Positions 9,538 to 20,807 of a DNA stretch of 64,000 bases are shown piece by piece. Position numbers and translations under genes: made by a program. A model generated the notes under the pieces. It had not been told where the DNA came from. It was given only the letters and a program-made list of their open reading frames with translations, and ran no database searches. The stretch is from contig JAYESD010000006.1 of NCBI GenBank assembly GCA_036927565.1, positions 101,157,353 through 101,221,352 of the forward strand, read 5' to 3'. Origin of the DNA: Tuctoria greenei. Lineage: Eukaryota > Streptophyta > Magnoliopsida > Poales > Poaceae. The stretch's first letter is position 1. Each line of letters begins with the position of its first letter.

Positions 9538-12275
9538 TGTGACACCCGATTCCGAAAATGAACCAAGTGAACGCATATATGTGCCCAAGATGTTCAACAC
9601 AGATACACAAGTGCATTCACAAAAGAGTATACAGAAAATTACCACAGAACAAGATTAATTAACCAAATTTTATTACACAATTCATAATATCCTCGAATAC
9701 AAGCTCTAATGAATATTAATGACAAGTTCAATTAATGCAGCAAAAATAAACTAATTAGGCAAACTAAACAACTAGGCAGCATAAGCAATAGGGTAGCGCA
9801 GCTCCAACACTCCACAGGCAAGATGACGGTAGACACGGCCTAGAACTCCGCATTATCGCCATTAAACTCCCAATCCTAACCTGCAACTGTTGGGGGGGGG
9901 AATTGCAAGGGTGAGTACATGTCGTACTCGGCAAGTGTGGAAAGTATGACACGTAGCTAACTCAAATGACGAATATAATAATGGCTAAGTGCTGAAAAGT
10001 ACATTAAGACATTTGAAAAAACAATATATTATATGTATGTTAAGTAAACCCATCATAAACCATGTAATAATCATAATTCCAATCCATATCCATGATTTCA
10101 CATTACCATTAACCATAAACATTGCCATAAACCATAATACCATCCCATAACCAGTACGAAACCATAACCTTCCCAAAAACCATCCCAATACTAGGTTCCC
10201 TCTAATCATGGAAGTTGTCCCGGTGCTCATAACTGGGAACACGGCTATCATGATAGTTTTAATACTCTGCAGAGTTTGTACCACTTTACCCACGTATTTG
10301 TGATTTCATCACCTTTCGATGACTAGAACCTCTATTATGCCGTCTCACACTTCCATCGGTGTGTGGACAAGAGATCAGAAAATAGCCTTTACAAAGGGAT
10401 TACTAGCCTATTTAGACCCCACTGAGGTTTTACCGGTGGCGATGCCTCCAACTGAGCACATCTTCAACCAAGGGCCCCCTCTTGAGCCATTCGGATCCCA
10501 GGGCAGTCCCACCAATCATCAACAAAACCAATCCGACTACCCCTTCCACGAGAATCCTTAATTGTCCAAATAGCACTGGCAAGGCCCTAATTAATCAGCT
10601 ATGCCGCACCCATACTTGGCCTCGTGGTGGCACTGTAGCCCAGGCTTATTCTCGCATGAACTGATCCTTAGATCTAAAGCAAACAAACCACCATATCATC
10701 CAACCCATCCACATACCAGGCTTGCTTAGATCACCCATTACCATATCATATTAACCAGTTCATGTTAACCATAATCTCATAAATACATAATTAAGTGAAG
10801 TGATATAGTTGTTTTCCCAACCCAATTAATTGAGCGAAGCAAAAAGGTAAAAAGCCCATCCCGACTCTCTACCATAAATTCCAGGTGACAAGGGTGGTCA
10901 AACAAAGCTAGTAAACTTCCTACCATAGGATTCCCATTAAATTGACACAAGCATGCAGTTTTGCAAACAAAACATTTATCTTAAAACAAGATCAATATGC
11001 TTCAAGGACACTTGCCTTGCTCCTGGGATTGGTTCGGGTCAAAACCTTCAAACTCTTGGTGTTGTAGATCCTCCATGGCACTCTCTAGCGCAAATCCGTC
11101 TAATCCGCACAATGAACATACAAGACAAGAAACACAATCAAAGAGTGCACAAACATTACTCAATATGACATGACATGCATAATAAATGCAAATGCAAGGT
11201 AGAACTTGTAATAGATTGATTTTAAATAATCACTATCTAGTTCTAATAGATTTTAACAAGTTTATACATATTTGGATTTGATTAGATCAAATTTTAGAAT
11301 TAATTCAACACAATTTATCCAGGAAAATCGGACTAGTCCGCATAGGACCGGACAGGTCCGCACTGCGCAAAACTGACGAACTAGGGTTTTCTGGATCGAC
11401 GTGGATTTGGAGATTAGGGGTTGAGTTCACGTAAGAAAAAGAAAATAGAAGGTATACCAGGTGTTTCAGACTCCAATGAATCAAGGATCTTGGAGGCAAC
11501 ACTTGGATCTTGACGATCTAGGGTTGATGAAGAACTTTATGGTGGATTGTTGATAAATAACTCAAAGTTTATGGAGATCTTGATCCTCTTTCATTTCCTC
11601 CTCCTCTTCTTCTTGCTTAGGATCTCCTCCCCCCTCCTTGATGGCGGCTCTCCACGAACTAGGGTTCGGGTGGGGTGGAAAAGTGGCATATAGATGTCAA
11701 GCCAAGGGGTGGGGTTGTTTATATAGAAGTGGAGGCTAGGGTTAGATGGGTTTCGTGTTTGAGATGAGTAGAGGCCAGTTTAGAGTCCCACATGGGCTCT
11801 AAAAGAGTTAGGCACGACGTCCCTAGGCCCACTTAACGTGAAACACAAGAAACAAGTCATAAAACAAAAGATCAATTCAGAGTCACGATTTATCGGACAA
11901 GTCCGAAAAAGACTGGACTAGTCCGAAGTTGTCCAGAGAGAAATCAGACAACTATGGCAAAAAATCGGACAAGCCCGACTTTAGTCAGAGAGGAAAATGG
12001 ACAAGTCTGCTGGAACACCGGACTAGTCTGGACAAGTCCGAAAGTGTCCAGAGGCAAAAACAGACTAGTCTGCAGCAAAAACGGACAAGTCCGATCGAGG
12101 TCAGAGAGAAATTGGACTAGTCCGCACAAAAATCAGACTAGTCCGCACTTTCCAGAACTTTTAAGTGCGGTTTTATTCCAAATCAATTTTAAACTTATTC
12201 CTATTTATGTGTATTAATGTTAAACATGTATATGAATGTATGCAGGGCATGATGCATGAAAATAAGGGTGTTATA
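9538..12275 (-). repeat. 5' LTR of Tekay element (2738 bp)
   Basis: It matches 1941-4749. On the plus strand it runs from TGTGACACCC to GGGTGTTATA, so the outer end carries one change (C to T) from TTACA. The sense-strand TATA is at 11718-11726. It is about 70 bp shorter than the 3' LTR, mainly through loss of part of the palindrome array. Confidence 0.92.
11889..12148. promoter_or_regulatory. U3 array of CGGACWWGTCCG palindromes (Tekay 5' LTR)
   Basis: It corresponds to 4299-4622 with fewer units, and several palindromes have one or two changes, for example GGACTAGTCTG and GGACAAGTCTG. It lies between the sense-strand LTR start and the TATA box. Confidence 0.65.
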
Positions 12276-12280
12276 GCCCT
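12276..12280. repeat. Target-site duplication, right copy (gccct)
   Basis: Exact repeat of 1936-1940, immediately outside the Tekay 5' LTR. Confidence 0.9.
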
Positions 12281-13884
12281 GCAAATACCGGAGAAACGAG
12301 GCCGTGTTGGTGATGTTTCCAGTAAGTTGACCAGGAAGGAGGGTTTTGCGGAACACAAAAATATGTATTGGAGGCAGAAAATGACCTCGACACCACAGGT
12401 TGACGTCGGGGAGCTGAAAATACAACTGAGAAGGGAGCGTCTAGGAGATGCAAAGCATATGCTGGAGGGAGCTGGTATACAAATCCCTAACGTGTTTTTC
12501 GTCTTAAGTAATGACGAGGAGCATACAAGCAGCTTTGCTTCTACAATAGCTGCGGGTGGACAACAACAGGAGGATCTTCAAGCATCAGCATCTAGTCCTT
12601 CAATTGAGACAGACACAATAGATAACTCGGCGCAGCCAACAACATGCAGCCTTCTGCTAATGGTCGGAGGAATCGCTCAAATGGAGGTCAAGTGAGGGAT
12701 AATGTATCTCGATCAGACCATGCTTGATGACATTCAGGTGAACACAACATCCTATGTTGTGGTCAAGGTGAACATGGTGCATGAAAATACAAAAAATCTG
12801 GAGCTCGAAGTGCCACCAGATGATACAACGCTGACAATGCAGGATGCAGTTACTAGAAGGGTTCTCTGGAGATGGAGCCTTATTGCTGTTGACCCAGCCA
12901 CAATAGCAGCTTCCGCGTCGACCTCTAATACTTTGATGTCTCCTAAGGAACGTCTGCTTCTGCATCCAAATCTAGAGAATATGGATCTGTCTCCAATTCC
13001 AGAGCTATAATTGCCTCCAGTGATAGAAAAACAACAAAAGTCTCCAATTGGAGAGCAGCTACCTCTAGTAACAGAGAAGTTGCATCTGTCTCCAACTCTA
13101 GAGCTGTTGCAGAAGTCTCCACTTAAGGAGGAGCCGCGTTGGTGTCCACCTCACACTCGGAGTGTCCTGCTCCATACACCTGATCAGCCACCGGCAAAGC
13201 CGACGAAGAATGTACATGCCAAGAACAAGAGTCAGCCGCAGAGGTAATCATCGAAGGAAGCTTGCAAGAAACTAATGAAAGAGTCGGAAGCTAAACCGAG
13301 GGCGACGAAAGCTATGAGGCATGCTAACCCAAAGTTTGAAATGGGAAAGCCAATTTTAACTGCGGGCACACTCAAACTAGTTGGTAAACCTTGTGTACAA
13401 CTTCATCAATACTACTTGGAAATTACAATAAATTTCAAACCATAATAGGGGCATTCTGGGATAAACACTTTCTCTTGGGTGATGGCGCTTTAGTCATCGA
13501 ATGGTCCGATACCTACAACCTTTACAACCTCCACGCATTGGATGTCTCTCTATTATGCTACTTCGCATGTAAGTCCTCAAAAACTAGGTTCTTCGATACA
13601 TATACTCAATATAAGTGTTATATGTAACAAATTTGGCATTTTGTGTGTGGGCACTAGCAACAACATACTCGTCATAACACGAGAAACGCGTCTCCTGCAT
13701 ATCCTGACCCACAATTACCAGCGAGAACTTATATTCAAACATCGAGCAGCCAAAAATATATTGTTCAATATTTTGTCAAGGCAATGAAAAACTACAGTGA
13801 TAAATAGCTCCTAGTCATACCGTTTAACCCGGTTAACCATTGGGTAACCATAGCAATTTCTACAAAGTACAGCCAATCTAGTAC
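12281..13884 (+). pseudogene. Ulp1-like protease gene fragment of a CACTA-type element
   Basis: One frame reads through most of 12281-13440 with stops at 12693, 13008 and 13245. Recognisable pieces are IPEKRGRVGDVSSKLTRKEG, a Pro/Leu/Ser repeat rich in LSPTLELLQKSP, and KPILTAGTLKLVGKPCVQLH. In other frames follow DKHFLLGDGALVIEWSD and, near the end, VIPFNPVNHWVTIAI. That last block resembles the catalytic His region of the Ulp1-type cysteine proteases carried by plant CACTA and Mutator-like elements. A GT at about 13569 could be an old intron donor. The gene is cut by a SIRE LTR at 13885. The family call is from recognition of these blocks. Confidence 0.6.
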
Positions 13885-14692
13885 TGAAAGTGCATCTAGG
13901 CTAATCCCTGTGGGTTTTCATGATTAATGACAACACTTGAGGGACTAATGAGCTTTGCAAGTGTAAGCACAGATGATTGAAAGATGGACGGCATTGGATG
14001 CACTCAAAAAGGAAAAAGACAAGAAAATGTGAAGAAATCGAAGAATAGAATTTGAGCTTTTAAATTCTTTGTGTCGAGTTTAGTCACTTAGTCTGAGTGT
14101 GTTCAATGATTTAAAGTGTTAGAATCTCCTAATAGCTCATAGTCTAAGCTATACGAGATTGAGAGATGAGTTGAAGAAGCCCTAAGGACAGGGCCAGACT
14201 TGTCCGAGCTTGAAGGTCGGACTAGTTCGACCACATCGGACTAATCCGATGTTAGGCGGACCAAAGCATTCTGTGTAAGTTCGTACTTTTCCGGTAGGGG
14301 ACAAACTAGTCCGTGGTGAGTGTGTCCGTGTCCTTCTGGGACTAAGTACTGAAGGACCGGACTAGTCTAGGGGGTCGGACTAGTCCGCTAGGACATACTA
14401 GTCTGTTTCAGTCCGAAAAAGTAGTTTTTGACTGAGATCGGACTAGTTTGTTCCTTAATAGACTAGTCAGCTGTGGACATGGAGATGGTTGCTGGGACTA
14501 AGTCTTGGACGGCCGGACTTGTCCGCCCTTTGGGGCCGGACTAGTCCGGTGTACCAGACTGGTCGATTCTTAACCAAAACAAACAATTCCGTGTGAGCTC
14601 GGACGAGTCTGTTGTTGCACGGACTAGTCCTTGGTTTGGTGACTGTTGAAATTTAAAAGGCGGCGGGAGGCTTTGTGTTGGTCAAGGATGAC
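13885..14692 (+). repeat. SIRE-type LTR fragment, plus orientation
   Basis: It starts TGAAAGTGCATCTAGG, the same start as the SIRE-1 LTRs but on the opposite strand. It carries CGGACTAGTCCG-type motifs between about 14200 and 14660, and breaks off at 14692 where SIRE-1 is inserted. Its remainder and any interior are not visible next to it. agtac (13880-13884) precedes it. It looks like a divergent relative of the SIRE-1 LTR. Confidence 0.65.
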
Positions 14693-16028
14693 TGAATGTG
14701 GCCTAGAGGTGGGGTGAATAGGCCTTGACAATTTCCTGTATACTTAATAGAGTCGTTAAAAACTTGTTTGACTGGACTAGTTCAGTTGTGTGGGCGGACT
14801 AGTCCGGTGTGCTGAAATATGTGAATTGATTAAGTGTTATTTGGAAAACTAGATTCTTTTAGCAGCGGAAATGAGAACAACAGATACTTTGATATAATAT
14901 TATCGTAAGAATGCACGTGAAAACTTATAAGCAACTTAAATTGATGTTTAGCAATCAAGTGATCTAATGAACAAAATGTAAAAGAAATAAGGCATAAGAG
15001 ACATGAATTTTCACCAAGGTTCGATCTCACCGGGAGATCTACATCCTCGTTGAGGAAGCTCACACAGAGCCGGGTCTCTAACCCTTTCCCTCTTCAAGTC
15101 ACCATACAGGCCGACTTGATTCAACTAACACGGGAAATCACGAGTTTCTGAGGCAACCTCACACGTTGAGGGCTCCCACAAGAATTACAATGAAAAAAGT
15201 GATCAAATACACTTGAAAGTATTACATAAGAACGACGATCTCCCAATCCCGAATCCAAGTGTTCAATTGATTTTACTCTTTTCGCACTTTAGATGTGTGG
15301 GGAGATGTGTTTTGGGCTCTTTGGACAAGGTGGCGGCGCTAGGGTTTGTATTTTCAGCAGTATTCGATGTGTGTCAACTGAGGAAGGCCGTGGATCCTCT
15401 TTTTATAGGGTTTCCAAAAAGTTACCGCTGTAAAACCCTAATACCGGACTAGTCCGATGCAAGTCCGGACTTGTCCGGTCACAGTGGAACTCGATGTCCA
15501 GAAAGTTTGGCGGACAAGTCCGGTTTGAAATGGACTCGTCCGGTCCTATGTGAAGATAGACTCCAGAAAGTCTAGCGGACTAGTTCGGTTGGAAAACGGA
15601 CTTGTCCGGCCCTATGTGAATATAGACTCCAGAAAGTCTGGCGGACTAGTCCGGTTGGAAAGCGGACTTGTCCGGCCCTATGTGAAGATAGATTCCAGAA
15701 AGTCTGGCGGCCTAGTCCGGTCCATGACCGGACTAGTCCGATGCACTGTGAGATGTTAGGTTAATTTTAAAACCCTTACCCCTGCACAAGGTCGTGAGCT
15801 CTTGGAGTGTGTCTTTCATACACACCCTATACATTTAAAATCTAATTTGTTCCTCTAAATTCCTTCAAAGTATTCCTCTTTGGACACCACTCCATTTTTC
15901 ACCTTTTTGTGTGCACCGAGCTGTTTCACTTTGTTTTTCCTACAATTATCTCAATAGTTCCATTAAGATCTCATATGTTCGTCATCAATTAGCCAAAACC
16001 CACAAGGGATATCCTAGATGCACTTTCA
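14693..16028 (-). repeat. 3' LTR of SIRE-1 (1336 bp)
   Basis: On the plus strand it runs from TGAATGTGGCCTAGAG to GATGCACTTTCA, so on the sense strand it starts TGAAAGTGCATCTAGG. It matches 24318-25698. The sense-strand TATAAAAAG is at about 15399-15407. A segment of about 50 bp present at 24848-24900 is missing here. The left flank is atgac (14688-14692). Confidence 0.9.
15443..15743. promoter_or_regulatory. U3 palindrome array, SIRE-1 3' LTR
   Basis: Repeated CGGACTAGTCCG, CGGACTTGTCCG and CGGACAAGTCCG units lie in a higher-order repeat of about 60 bp containing CCTATGTGAAGATAGACTCC. The array sits just upstream of the TATA box on the sense strand. Confidence 0.7.
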
Positions 16029-16043
16029 ATCTCCCCCTTTTTG
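16029..16043 (-). other. Polypurine tract of SIRE-1
   Basis: The sense strand reads AAAAAGGGGGAGAT immediately before the 3' LTR, as usual for SIRE elements. Confidence 0.8.
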
Positions 16044-16413
16044 GTGATTGATGACAACCATTTGAGATATCACAATTGAGAATAAAATTTTGATTTTCAA
16101 AAGGTGTGCACATATGAGAATAACGATTAATTCACAAAAAGCTTCTCACATATGCACACACCTTTTGGTGGGGTGCCTAACAGGTGTGTGGTCAACAAAA
16201 TGTGATGAACTACAAATAAACAATAATGAACATAGAAGTAAGCATTAGAGCAACCATAAGCATCACACATAGGAAAAGAAATATTGCATTACAAAGTTTT
16301 AAAAATAGGTACATGTCCATGATCACAAAAGATTAATAACTAATACTCTCAATCTAGTCTCAATCTCTGCCCCTTTGGCATCAAGGCACCAAAAAGGGCA
16401 AAATCAAGGGGAA

Positions 16414-17910
16414 TCACTCATCCCTGCTCCCTTCTTCAGTTTCAGTGCGATCTTCATCTGCACCATCATCGTCATTCACGGGAGCAGGATCTTCCTCAGA
16501 GTCCTCGGAGGTGGGCGGTGATCCAACTGGCTCAATCTCCAGCTTTTCATAGATAGACTTCATATTGGCATTCACATAATGTTGATGTTTCTTCCTTGCC
16601 AGTTTTTCTCTACGCTGCTTGTCTTCGATCTTGCGGCAGCATGTAAAGATGGAGGAGAGCATTTTGAGGATGCCACCGGAGGGTTCATGGATAGGAGAAG
16701 AACCAGGAGGAGCAACTGTATCATGAGATTGTTTAGGCATCCTCTCTGTTGCGGGGGAGGGAGGAGCAGTTGGTGCTGAGGGGAGGGTGTACTCGGTGGG
16801 CTTTTGTGGCTTCAACCCCGTATGGGAAACATCCTTGACAAACTCGAGTCCGGTCACTTTCTCAATCATGAACATGATGTATGGTGCATACCCGCAAGAC
16901 CTATTGGGAGTGATTGAGATGTCCACAATGTCGTTGTAGATGTACTCAAAAACATTGAATGGTCTCCTTCCACTAATGACCTTCATTAGGGTCCTCAAGG
17001 TTCCTTGGATAGTCCCCACATCTCCATCTTTCGGGGCTATTGTATTCCTCAAGACTCTGTTGAGGACCGCAAAAAAGGGCTTTAGATATTTGATCGTAGG
17101 AGGAACATAGGGCATCCTTGTGTCATAGAGGAACTTAAGCTCCTCCTTCTCCAAGGGTTTCAGATTGTGGATGACAAGCTCATGATCCAGAGTGTGTTCA
17201 AGGTAAAGAATCCTTGCAAATTCATCATAAGTGACACTATACTTGGAACCATGAGTCATCCAAGTAAGACTGTCTCCATCACCACGAGCAAAGTAGAGGG
17301 TGGAGTAAAATTGGGTAATGACTTCATTGTTCCAGCTATACTCAAAGGAAAGTAGTTCCTTCAGACCGTGCCTCTCCAAAGCCTCAACCACCTCACGAAA
17401 AGCAGGATACCTCTTCGACTGTAGGTATCCAACATTCAACCATTGACTCTCCACTACAGGATTCTTCATCTTCATGTACACGTGCTCGTAGTAGTCTGCA
17501 TGGAAGTTGCTCCTGAATCTTAGGTCAGAGCATTGTTTAGGTTGATTATACACTTCAATCTTCCTGAAGTTATCAGCTAGCTCACCCCCTTTCCCAGTGA
17601 AATCCTTGCTAGAGGGCTGCCTATTGCGGTGACTAGAGTTTTTCATCTTCAAGGGACCAATGGGACCACTAGCAAGTCCCTTCCCTTTACTAAGAACCCT
17701 TTTTGGCCCTGATGAGCTCTCAGTAGCAGCTTTTCCTTGAGCCTTTTTGACAATAACCTTCCTCTTCTTAGGCAGATTGTCGTCGGAGGGTGGAGAGTGG
17801 GCATTGACATCATGTCTTTTCTTCATAACTCTCTCCTTGGCTCTCCTCACTCTTTCGCGTTGAACTTCTTCATCAAAGTGGAAAGAGCTGTCATCTGAGC
17901 TTGAAGACAT
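16414..17910 (-). CDS. SIRE env-like (third) ORF, 498 aa, intact
   Basis: I choose the ATG at 17910 (MSSSSDDSSFHFDEEVQRER); a GTG seven codons upstream is less likely, because a splice acceptor-like CCCTATCAG lies just before the ATG. The N-terminus is charged and basic, with KKRKVIVKK. The middle carries the conserved block FEYSWNNEVITQFYSTLYFA and later FEYIYNDIVDISITPNRSCG, found in plant SIRE third-ORF proteins. A Pro-rich stretch, a KLARKKHQHYV helix and an acidic tail (ETEEGSRDE) follow. I see no clear signal peptide. The name env-like is positional, and the function of these proteins is not settled. It is the only unbroken ORF of this element. Confidence 0.8.
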   Translation of the reverse strand: MSSSSDDSSFHFDEEVQRERVRRAKERVMKKRHDVNAHSPPSDDNLPKKRKVIVKKAQGKAATESSSGPKRVLSKGKGLASGPIGPLKMKNSSHRNRQPSSKDFTGKGGELADNFRKIEVYNQPKQCSDLRFRSNFHADYYEHVYMKMKNPVVESQWLNVGYLQSKRYPAFREVVEALERHGLKELLSFEYSWNNEVITQFYSTLYFARGDGDSLTWMTHGSKYSVTYDEFARILYLEHTLDHELVIHNLKPLEKEELKFLYDTRMPYVPPTIKYLKPFFAVLNRVLRNTIAPKDGDVGTIQGTLRTLMKVISGRRPFNVFEYIYNDIVDISITPNRSCGYAPYIMFMIEKVTGLEFVKDVSHTGLKPQKPTEYTLPSAPTAPPSPATERMPKQSHDTVAPPGSSPIHEPSGGILKMLSSIFTCCRKIEDKQRREKLARKKHQHYVNANMKSIYEKLEIEPVGSPPTSEDSEEDPAPVNDDDGADEDRTETEEGSRDE

Positions 17911-17915
17911 CGTGC

Positions 17916-18600
17916 CTGATAGGGAGTTCACGGATTAGATATGAATGAACCAAGGATTGAAGGCAATGTAGGGATTCAGATGTCAAAGACCGGACTTGTC
18001 CGATTTTAGAGTGCGGACTTGTCCGGTGTACCGAACTTGTCTGCATTTGAGAGACGGACTAGTCCGGCCTGGCATAAGAACCCTAATGATTTCCTTTGAA
18101 TCAAGACTTCTATCTAACGATATGAAAGGGTAAGCAAGTGGTAGGAATACATCTCTGAAGCCAATGTACAACCTTTGAATCAAGGGAAACGAGCTAGAGC
18201 GAGAAAAGTTGAGAATTTGGTTTTAGGGTGAAATTTACCGAGATTTGAAGATTCGCGTTGAAGAGGCAAGAATCTGTCCGGATGAGTCGAGAGGGGAGAA
18301 TCCACTCATCAAGGAGATGATTTCCCAGGGAGAAAACTTCGATTTTGAAGGCCCAACACAAAAATTGCTTTGGGGGCTAGGGTTTAGGAGAGGAGAGGGA
18401 GACCAAGTCCTTATGCTTGGGGGGCTAGGGTTTAAGAGATGTCTGGGCCGGCCAACCGCTCATAAATGCGACGGACCGGACTAGTCCGTTCAAGGTGGCA
18501 GACTAGTCCGGTGCCCCTGGAAAAACTTAAGTATTTCGTCTGTCCGGACTAGTCCGGTGGGACATTGGGACATCGGACAAGTCCGGTTTCTGCAGACTTG
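17916..18600 (-). promoter_or_regulatory. Putative internal promoter and leader intron of the SIRE-1 env-like ORF
   Basis: Upstream of the ORF on the minus strand lie, in order: a cluster of CGGACWWGTCCG palindromes (18600-18473), a TATA-like GCATTTATGAG (18461-18470) and a pyrimidine-rich leader with CTAAACCCTAGCC. A donor-like CGGTAAATTT follows (GT at 18238-18237), then two more palindromes (18070-17992), and a CTAAT branch-like site with acceptor CCCTATCAG ending at 17916, six bases from the ATG. This mirrors the order in the LTR, where palindromes precede the TATA. Promoter and intron are predictions from sequence only. Confidence 0.4.
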
Positions 18601-18839
18601 ATATAAATAGAAATGATTAATAGTGATCCAAGGACAATAATTTTACAAATAATCTTGGTAATTACGACCAGTAGGCAAGTAAAAATGAAAATGGTCATAA
18701 ACTGCAAGATTTCTTCATTAAAATAGTTTTCTTAGAAGAAAAAGAGATGAGGAGCAGTTTTAACAATAAAAAGTAACATTTGAAGTTTCAACCAGGTATG
18801 CAACGTTTCAAGCCACATTTCGAGAGTCAAGAATGTTAA

Positions 18840-19598
18840 GCTCATTCCTAAGCTCTCAAAACCTTTTCTCATCTAATGGTTTGGTAAAAATATCCGCAAG
18901 TTGTTTTTCAGTCCTAACATGTGAAATAGCAATGTCACCTTTTAACGAATGATCTCTAAGAAAGTGATGATGGATATCTATGTGCTTAGTTCTTGAGTGC
19001 TCTACAGGGTTGTGTGCAATTTTTATAGCACTTTCATTATCACATAGAAGTGGGATATGGCTTAGATTGTAGCCGTAGTCCCTAAGAGTCTGTCGCATCC
19101 AAAGTAGTTGTGCACAACAACTACCGGCTGCAACATACTCTGCTTCTACTTTGGAAAGAGCAATGGAGTTTTTTTTTTAAGAAACTAGGGATCTACCAAG
19201 AAATTGACAAGTCCCTGACATGCTCTTTCTATCGACTTTGCATCCTGCATAGTCGGCATCGGAATAGCCTATCAAGTTAAACTTGGATCCTTTGAGATAC
19301 CAAAGGCCCAAGTTGGGTGTGTGCACAAGGTACCTTAGGATTCTTTTTATAGAAATTAACTGACACTCTTTAGGTGCGGCTTGAAACCTTGCACACAAGC
19401 AAACACTAAGCATAATATTTGGCCTAGATGCACATAAATAAAGTAAGGAGCCGATCATGGACCGATATACCTTTTGGTCCACATTTGGACCGTCTTCATT
19501 GAGGTCGAGATGTCCGTTGATGGCCATGGGTGTCTTGGTGGGCTTGTCTTTGTCCGTATTGAATTTCTTGAGAATGTCCTGTGTATATTTGGTTTGTC
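18840..19598 (-). pseudogene. RNase H (SIRE-1 pol end)
   Basis: One frame holds YRSMIGSLLYLCASRPNI, IGYSDADYAGCKVDRKS (first catalytic Asp region), SKVEAEYVAAGSCCAQ, LLCDNESAIKIAHNP, RTKHIDIHHHFLRDH and ADIFTKPLDEKRF, the standard Ty1/copia RNase H series. A stop follows LGRSLVS at about 19177, in a run of eight T on the plus strand, and there is another near 18856. The frame differs from the RT upstream, so a frameshift lies at about 19600. Confidence 0.88.
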
Positions 19599-20807
19599 TT
19601 ATAAATGTACCTTCTCTCCGTTCACTTGGAACCCCAAGAAGAACTTCAATTTGTCCATCATTGACATCTCAAACCTATCTGTCATGATTTTGCTAAATTC
19701 TTCACAAAAAGACTTGTTAGTGGATCCAAAGATAATGTCATCAACATGAATTTGACATACGAGTAGCTGATCATCACAATGTTTAGTGAAGAGTGTATAG
19801 TCAGCTTTACCAATTTTTAATCCAAGGCACTCATACCAAGCTTGAGGAGCTTGTTCGAGGCCATAGAGAGCCTTACGCAGTCTGTAGACATGGTTGGGAT
19901 ACCTTTGGTCTTCGAATCCTGGTGGCTGCTCCACATAAACTTCCTCCTTTATCGGACCATTTAGGAAGGCGCTTTTGACGTCCATTTGATACAGCTTAAA
20001 ATTATGGTGAGTAGCATATGTCAATAAAATACGAATGGACTCAAGTCTAGCTACAGGAGCGAAAGTTTCATCGAAGTCCAATCCTTCGACCCGAGAATAA
20101 CCTTTGGCCACCAATCTCGCTTTATTTCTTGTTACTACTCCATGTTCATCTTGCTTGTTCCGAAAGACCCATTTGGTTCCAACGATGTTCGCCCTTGGTC
20201 TCTTCACCAGCTCCCACGCTTCATTTCTTTTGAAGTTGTTCAACTCCTCTTGCATTGCAATCACCCAGTCTGGATCCCTTAAGGCTTCTTCAACCCTGTA
20301 TGGTTCCAGAGAAGACACAAAAGAATAGTATTCACAGAAATTTGCAACTCGAGATCTAGTAGTTAATTCCTTAGCAATATCTCCAATGATATTGTTGACA
20401 GGATGGTCTCTTTGCACGCTCTGATGTACTCTTGGGTGTGGAACTTCTGTAGTTGCTTGTTCTTCATTATCTTCATGTGCATTGTCTCCCCCTAGATCAT
20501 TGCTTCCATTATTGTCTTGATCTTCTTGATCTTCCTCATCTTGATCTTGTCCAAGAGCTCCCCCTTGATCATTGCCTCCGTGTTGAAGTTCATCTTGTGC
20601 ATTTGAGTCTAACGTTCGCTCTTGTGGTAAGATATCACCAGGTGTCATTTTCTTCAGCGCTTCATATGGAGCTTCCTCTTTATCTAGCATACACTTATCG
20701 ACTTGCTCCACTTGTGAGTCGTTAGATTCATCGAACACTATGTCACGTGCTACTTCAACGAGGCCGGACACCTTGTTGAAGACACGATAGGCGTAGGCAT
20801 TCGATTC
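19599..20807 (-). pseudogene. Reverse transcriptase (SIRE-1)
   Basis: Motifs seen: WELVKRPRANIVGTKWVFR, NKARLVAKGYSRVEGLDFDE, FAPVARLESIRILL, YQMDVKSAFLNG, VEQPPGFEDQRYPNHVYRL, then the catalytic box as HVDDIIFGSTN, where Tyr has become His. There is a small internal deletion after QAPQAWYE compared with the SIRE-2 copy (AWYERLRDFLTMQGFKIG). An acidic Gln/Asp-rich linker to integrase lies at 20400-20770. A stop near 20808 separates it from integrase in the same frame. Confidence 0.9.

Larger units (their letters stand above)
1941..12275 (-). mobile_element. Full-length Tekay/Del-type chromovirus (Ty3/gypsy), 10.3 kb
   Basis: Two related LTRs (1941-4749 and 9538-12275) flank gag, protease, RT, RNase H, integrase and a chromodomain, in that order on the minus strand. 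A tRNA-iMet primer site abuts the 5' LTR and a purine tract abuts the 3' LTR. The element is bounded by an exact gccct target duplication. Domain order, the chromodomain and the long LTRs fit the Tekay (Del) clade. It has decayed through stops in gag, a small deletion between protease and RT, and frame breaks in integrase. It interrupts a CACTA Ulp1-like gene fragment. Confidence 0.93.

Noticed and set aside
13885..14692. Possibility that this LTR fragment is the second LTR of SIRE-1
   Set aside because: It is in the opposite orientation, divergent in sequence and cut by the SIRE-1 3' LTR, so it is an older target, not a partner.
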